Below, piece after piece: positions 47,203-64,000 of a stretch of 64,000 nt of DNA. Location of the stretch: contig JANTQA010000057.1 of NCBI GenBank assembly GCA_027625915.1, forward strand, positions 744,001 through 808,000. The letters are read 5' to 3'. The position numbers and the translations under genes are program-made. Below the pieces are notes generated by a model that saw nothing but the letters and a program-made list of their open reading frames with translations, was not told the origin of the DNA and searched no databases. This DNA is from Anaeramoeba flamelloides. Lineage: Eukaryota; Metamonada; Anaeramoebidae. The number at the start of each line of letters is the position of its first letter. Positions within the stretch are counted from its first letter, which is position 1.

Positions 47203-50200
47203 GAAATTATCAAAATTTTTATTTTAGAATTATCTATTGTTTCAATTTTTCTTCTTCATTTTTTTTTTCTTTTTTTTTCTGCTTTTAGTTTCTAATTAAT
47301 GATTTTTTTTTTTTATATTTTTTTTTTTTATTTTTATTTATAATTAATTTTTACAAACCAATCATTTAAAAAAAATTATTAAATATTTTGTTAAAAAACA
47401 AGAAAAAATTTTCATCTTTATTTTTAACTCATTTTACGACAAATGTAATAGAGAATTTTTCTTTTCACATAATGTTATTTTTCCCATTTATGAATAAGAT
47501 TTTATACAATTAGAGGTTTTGATGATATCTATGCCTAAGTCACCATAAAGTTACAAAAATCGCGATAATTTCCATCAAATCACGATAATATTAGAAAATC
47601 GTGATATTCAATATTATCGCGATAATATAACAAATCGTGATAATTATTTAAAAATCGTGATAAATGCCAAAATATCGCGATTAATGCCAAAATATCGCGA
47701 TTAAAAGATGATCGCGGTATTATAGTTGATGGGTTTTTTGTCTAATTGAGAAATATTTAAACAAAAAAAATTTTTTATAATACAAGAAATAGATTAGGTG
47801 ACAAAAAGTCATTCTTTGAAAAAACAACAATTAAAGATACTTGATCCAATCAAGGATCAGATCAAAGAGTTTTGTTGTGTTTTCATTTTATTTGGTTGAC
47901 AAACGGATCAATCCTTTTAGATCAACAACAATAATAACTAAAGAAAAATAAATATTTTCTCAGTCAATCACGGTGTTGTAAAAAATAGTAAAGGGGGTTT
48001 GATTTTTCAAAAATTAATGAAATCTTGTAAAGAACAAAAAAACTCTTTATGTGTAATGTTTGTTGGTTAATGATATGGATGATTTTACCTCATCTACACA
48101 ATTTATTAATTAGGATCCTCTTTTTTGAAATCCAAAATCCACATTTTTCCAAGATATAAAACGAAAAAAAGTTATCTATTATTTTTCTCAGCAATTAAGT
48201 TAATTCTAGAAAATGTCAAAATATATTTTTTGTTGAATGTTGGAAAGTATTGATTTCGAAAGCAAATTTTTTATTTGATGTTTCTTTTTCTTTGATTAAT
48301 ATTTCAATTCAAATCTTAGCCATTAAAACTAATTGAAGTATGGGCATTTAAATAAATGAAATTTTGATAAAAGTTTAACAATTAAATTTTGATTTTGCAA
48401 AAAAAATTCATTTTTCATATTTTATAAAAGTTGTTATCTTGATTTCAAAAATAGCAAAATAAATTACAAGAGAATTTTCGAATTTTGAAATTTTTTTAAC
48501 AAATTTTTGCCTTATCAGCAATAATCATTATTACAAATCAATTCATTTTTGGCAGAAAAAAAATGATTTTGAATTTTGAGGATAAAATTACTTGATTTTT
48601 AAATTTCTTCGAGAAAATTTATTTTGAATATTCGAATTTTGTCTTAATACAAAAAAAAAACAATTTCTAAGTTAATTTTGTGAATGACTTTAAAACTTTA
48701 ATGATTATAAATATCATTATTAAAGTGATATAATTATTTTTCAAAGGTTCAAATAAAACTTTTTTTTGGTTAACCAAAAAAAATTATCCCAAAAATAGAA
48801 AAAAACTCTTTACATTAATATCTCCAACAATAAAGACTTGTTATTGTATAATAGTGCTGCAAAAGGTGATAAAAAAGGTAAAAACTTTTTATAATGGTAA
48901 GAAATAAAATGAATTTAAATATTTTCTATTTTAGAAAAAATGAATAAAAAAATAATTGATCTGACTGAAAATTTTTTCTTTTCTGAGTTTCTTTGTTAAC
49001 CAATAATAAGTTTTTGGCACATTGCATCTGCAAAATTTGTAAGTAGAGAATATTACCAATAAGTTATTTGAATATATTATACTATTTTTGTTGAAGAAGT
49101 TTCCCTTATTTTTACCTTTTTATTTTTTTTTGTCTATGAATTACAATTATGTAAAAAAAATTTTAAAAAAAAATAAATTATATACAGAGCGAAATGTTTA
49201 CAACCAATCACAAACTGAAACAGCTATTTCCTAATTCTCAAATAACTCGTAAGAGTAAATAAAAATCAAAAGTAGAAAATCAACATTTATTTTTGTACTC
49301 AGACAGCTTGAAATAAAAAGTAAAATCTAAATTCATCTATGAAAACCTTTAACCTCTTGATAATTGTCGACATATAGATAAGATTTCTATATTTTATTCA
49401 ATTATTTATTTCTAAAAAATCGGTTTAAAATACTAAATTAACACTGCAGTCAAATCACATTTTTTTTCTTTTTTTTAAAATTATCTTCTTTATTTTGCAA
49501 AAATAACCACTTTTACTTTAATTCCTTTTGTAACCTTAAACATTTCATCTTCGAAAATGATCATTTTTGAAAAAATTTTAATCGTAAAAAATTAGATCTT
49601 TTGAAAACTTTACTTTTTGTTTCAATTTGCAATTGAAAAAACTAAAAGCACTTTATTTTATGTTTGATGAAAGCTTTTTTTCATCAAAATAATTTCTCCA
49701 AAAAAAAAGAAAAATAGTACAGAAATCGTTCTCCAAAATATATTGATTTAAAAATTAATTTTTTTTTTGCAGAGAAATAATGGAAATATCTTTATTAATT
49801 TATATGTGAAAATAACGTATATTATACACTAAAATTATCAAAAAGATATGAATGGTAGTCATATGTTTATTGTTTTGAAGTTTAAATTTGATCGAATTTT
49901 TATCTAATTTTGTCAAGCAACTTAATCCATAAACTATTTTGTTTTTTCAATTTTATTCAGAATATAATCTAAAAATAAAATACAACTTTAAAAAAAAAAA
50001 AACAGTTTTGGTGAAAAAACAAATTTTTATTTCTAATTTAAAAATAGAATCATTTTTTTAGAATCAAGTAAATGAGTTATAGATCAAATCGTATATTTGA
50101 AAATATATAATTTTTATCATTTTTTTGAAATTTGAAAAAAAAAAAAAAGAAAAAAAATTACTGAGTAAGTTATGAAGTGTTTTTTCCAATTGATAATATT

Positions 50201-50336
50201 TTTTTTTTTTTTTTTTTTTTTTTTTGGACTTTAAAAAAGTAAATATCTATCTTTAAGAATAGTTATGTTTTTAAACAATAAATTTAATAATAATGGTAAA
50301 TTAATTGTCAAAGGATCAATTCATCAAATGTTTTAA
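47203..50336. other. 3.1 kb spacer between the convergent formin and PRMT1 genes
   Basis: Both genes end here, so it should hold two 3' ends. Apart from the ATCGCGAT repeat (47515-47985), it is A/T-rich with long homopolymers (for example a 27-base T run near 50199-50225). No coding supported. Confidence 0.55.
47515..47985. repeat. ATCGCGAT-array repeat D, copy 1
   Basis: About nine ATCGCGAT/ATCRYGAT palindromes at 17-20 bp spacing (about 47558-47720), for example AAAATATCGCGATTAATGCC. A conserved tail follows: AAGATACTTGATCCAATCAA, GATCAGATCAAAGAGTTTTG, TTTGGTTGACAAACG and TTCTCAGTCAATCACGGTGTT. Partner at 56855-57305. Confidence 0.75.
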
Positions 50337-61799
<11,463 letters not shown>

Positions 61800-62091
61800 T
61801 CAACCAAACAAAGTGTAAAATTGCTTGTATAAATTTTTAAGAGAATATCTATGAAAAAATGAACAATTTGATTTTTGAGTTTGAAAGCAAAATTTTCCAC
61901 AGTGATAACACAGACCAAAGAATCGCAATATTAACAACATGATTTCATTCAAATTGGAAATAATTTTGATTTTTGCAAAATAAGAAAATCATTTTTACAT
62001 TCTTTTATTTTTTCCTTTTTTTCTTTTTATTATTTGAATTACGTAACCTGTTTCATTCGATCTGAATATTTTTTCGAATGACAGATATACG

Positions 62092-62460
62092 TTGAACAGA
62101 GTTCTTTTAAATAGAAAAGTTCAAATAAAACCAATTGGGTCATGTCTAACCTTTGATCGATCAATAATTGTTAGTGGAATTTCAACACATTTTTCAAATA
62201 GATTTTTTTTTTATGTTTTCAAAAACATACACAACATCAATCAAGTTTGTGAGAGGCAATTTTTAATCAACTGTGAATTTTCAAAACATTTTGATCTTGC
62301 TCCAAATCTTTTGTCTCAGAATTTCAGTCTTTATTACACATTTATGAAGACTGGTATTGAAGTTTTAAATGGGAAAAAATTTCTTCTGATTTTCCTTTTT
62401 CAATACAGGACTCTTGATTTCATTGAGGAACTTAGTTCATCCAAAATATACCAAGGTTGA
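62092..62460 (+). CDS. Unassigned open frame, 122 codons
   Basis: Open from 62092 to TGA at 62458-62460; no ATG at the left border, so if real it is an exon or a relic. The sequence (for example IGSCLTFDRSIIVSGISTHF and FDLAPNLLSQNFSLYYTFM) has mixed composition and normal Cys/Gly/Pro content, unlike the surrounding A/T filler, but I recognise no family. It lies 300 bp upstream of PRMT1 on the opposite strand. It could be a remnant of a mobile element or an exon of a gene to the right. Confidence 0.25.
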   Translation: MNRVLLNRKVQIKPIGSCLTFDRSIIVSGISTHFSNRFFFYVFKNIHNINQVCERQFLINCEFSKHFDLAPNLLSQNFSLYYTFMKTGIEVLNGKKFLLIFLFQYRTLDFIEELSSSKIYQG

Positions 62461-62819
62461 TCATTAAAAAGGTGACAAATCAATAAATAGAGATCACAAG
62501 TCGCAATCTATTTGTTTGTAAACACTATTGTAAAAGAAAAAATAAGAAAAATGAAGTGAAAATTTTTTATCATTAATTATTCCAATAACGGTAAAAACAC
62601 TTTTCAGGTTTTTAAATCATTTTGTTTTCAGTCGTAACACAGTTGGTTCACGTTTTAATGAAGACCATTTAATTAACCAAAATAAGGCACAAAAAAAAAA
62701 TGTTTTTTAAGGCACTATTACTGAATATAAGGTAGATAATTTTTTTTTAAGATTATTCTTTGAGTTGAGAATCAAAAAGATTCTGTACTTTTCTTGACAA
62801 TCTTTTTTTGTAGATTCTA

Positions 62820-63173
62820 TTATTTTTTTTGTGTCTTATTTTGATTAGTTTGTGCCTTATGAGTGATCTTATAATGTATGATAATAAGTCCTAGGTCGAT
62901 TTTATTATTTTTCAAAAATACCAAAAACTTCCTAGAATTGTTAAAAAAAAGTCCAGCTTTTACAAAGTTTTTAATTCTGTTAAAGTGTTGGAAATTTACT
63001 GAAGGCTTTGAAATTTGACTGTAATCTTTGTTAGCTTTATGTGTTTTTTTGGAGTGGTCAATAGAAAAGTTTTCAATTCCTATTGTTTTACTTTTATGAG
63101 GTGATTGGGGTAACCATAAATCTGCAATTAATTCAAGTATGTTACAATTGGGTATGAATGGTATTAGTGCCAT
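62820..63173 (-). CDS. Unassigned open frame, about 117 codons
   Basis: ATG at 63173, stop at 62820. Reads MALIPFIPNCNILELIADLW, then a Lys/His/Asn-rich middle (SIDHSKKTHKANKDYSQI) and a hydrophobic patch (KIDLGLIIIHYKI). Coding-like texture, no recognised domain. The downstream part overlaps AAGGCACAAA motifs seen at MITE ends, so it may be element-derived. Confidence 0.25.
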   Translation of the reverse strand: MALIPFIPNCNILELIADLWLPQSPHKSKTIGIENFSIDHSKKTHKANKDYSQISKPSVNFQHFNRIKNFVKAGLFFNNSRKFLVFLKNNKIDLGLIIIHYKITHKAQTNQNKTQKK

Positions 63174-64000
63174 ATTTTTCAATGGGTTAAAAAAAAAATG
63201 ATTGTATATATTTGAATAATGAAATGTTCAATTTTTTATTATCAATAATAATTAAAAAAAAATAATTTTTTTTTGGTACTTTTCTGTATTACTTTCCCAC
63301 TTTGAATCGAGAAATTAATTTTATAATATTTGAGTATTTAATAATTCTTATTACAAAATTCCCATAAGTTACTATTTTTTAAATCTTTTTTTAATTCCTG
63401 GATTTATTTAATAACCATGAAAGAAATGTATAAAAACGAACACGTGTTATTTTTTTTTCCTTATTATAAAGATAGTTGTACCCCAATATATATCAAATAT
63501 AATCGAAATAATTTGCCAAAATGATTTAATGTTTTATTATTTAATTTTTAAAACGTGTATGTCTTTTATGTATTATTTTAAATTTCAGGCGAATTTAATA
63601 TAGATTTTTTGCTTTTATGGATTCGTTATATTAATTACCAAATCTTATGAAGTGGCTAATAAATATAGATTTTCTTTGAAAATTGTTTGATTTTTTATTA
63701 ATATTACAATTTTTTTAATTGCTGGGTCAAAAACTATTATTATTTTGCCAATCCAATTATTGGATTAATTAAACAGTATGTATTATGGAAATTTTCATCC
63801 GATAACAAATCAATATACTTGCAGGATTCTCCATTGTAGAAATATATCACTCGTATAACGCAATAAACATAAAAAACAAATCTTAAAGTAAATTTAATCC
63901 CAAATAAAAAAAAAAAGTCAACCTATCTTGAAATTTCAAAATGATGTAAAAAAATGAGTATTGTAAATGCCTAAATTACATCCAAAAATATTTTTTGGAA

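Noticed and set aside
47558-47720. Regularly spaced short palindromes considered as a CRISPR-like array
   Set aside because: Units are 8 bp, spacers are A/T-rich and of uneven length, there are no cas genes, and the genome is eukaryotic.

Overview
The window comes from a strongly AT-rich eukaryotic nuclear genome, almost certainly a free-living protist. The genes carry GT-AG introns, long Lys/Glu/Asn low-complexity tracts, a large divergent ankyrin protein, and deep eukaryotic trafficking and cytoskeletal families (VPS13, the EARP subunit VPS50/syndetin, a diaphanous-type formin, PRMT1, a uL30 ribosomal-family protein, a RUN-domain protein). The style (EKEK tracts, divergent ankyrin arrays, very AT-rich spacers) resembles Anaeramoeba-like amoebae, but that placement is inference. 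TAA is used as a normal stop by the intact genes, so nothing here calls for a variant genetic code.

Layout. 1-7319 (-): 5' part of VPS13, three exons, running off the left edge. 10684-11781 (-): RUN-domain protein. 11782-17661: gene-free stretch crowded with small inverted-repeat elements. 17662-18435 (+): uL30 family protein (RPL7 or RPL7L1/Rlp7 type). 18436-22704: spacer with a LINE-type reverse transcriptase fragment and a 0.5 kb terminal-inverted-repeat (TIR) element. 22705-26777 (+): VPS50 with a proposed 15-codon first exon. 29616-32921 (+): ankyrin-repeat gene split by one in-frame TAA, followed by coding-like debris. 38364-47202 (+): formin in four exons, including one 4.8 kb intron. 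50337-61790 (-): PRMT1 in four exons, with introns of 2.2, 3.1 and 5.1 kb. 61791-64000: two unassigned ORFs only.

None of the multi-exon models is visible as a single open frame. They were assembled by matching conserved family motifs across GT-AG junctions, and all the junction phases agree. The PRMT1 model (342 codons over 11.5 kb) and the formin model (about 1,211 codons over 8.8 kb) are the main annotation results.

The non-coding DNA is not featureless. I can pair at least nine repeat families by eye: several TA-flanked miniature elements, a 560 bp foldback family whose two arms match each other better than they match the other copy, a family with nested multi-branch hairpins, a family built on nine spaced ATCGCGAT-like palindromes, and three longer dispersed repeats of 0.5-1.5 kb. 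Many of them sit inside the formin and PRMT1 introns and probably explain the size of those introns. I found no tRNA, rRNA or CRISPR array. No new defence or metabolic system can be supported; the unusual content is the repeat architecture and the giant introns.
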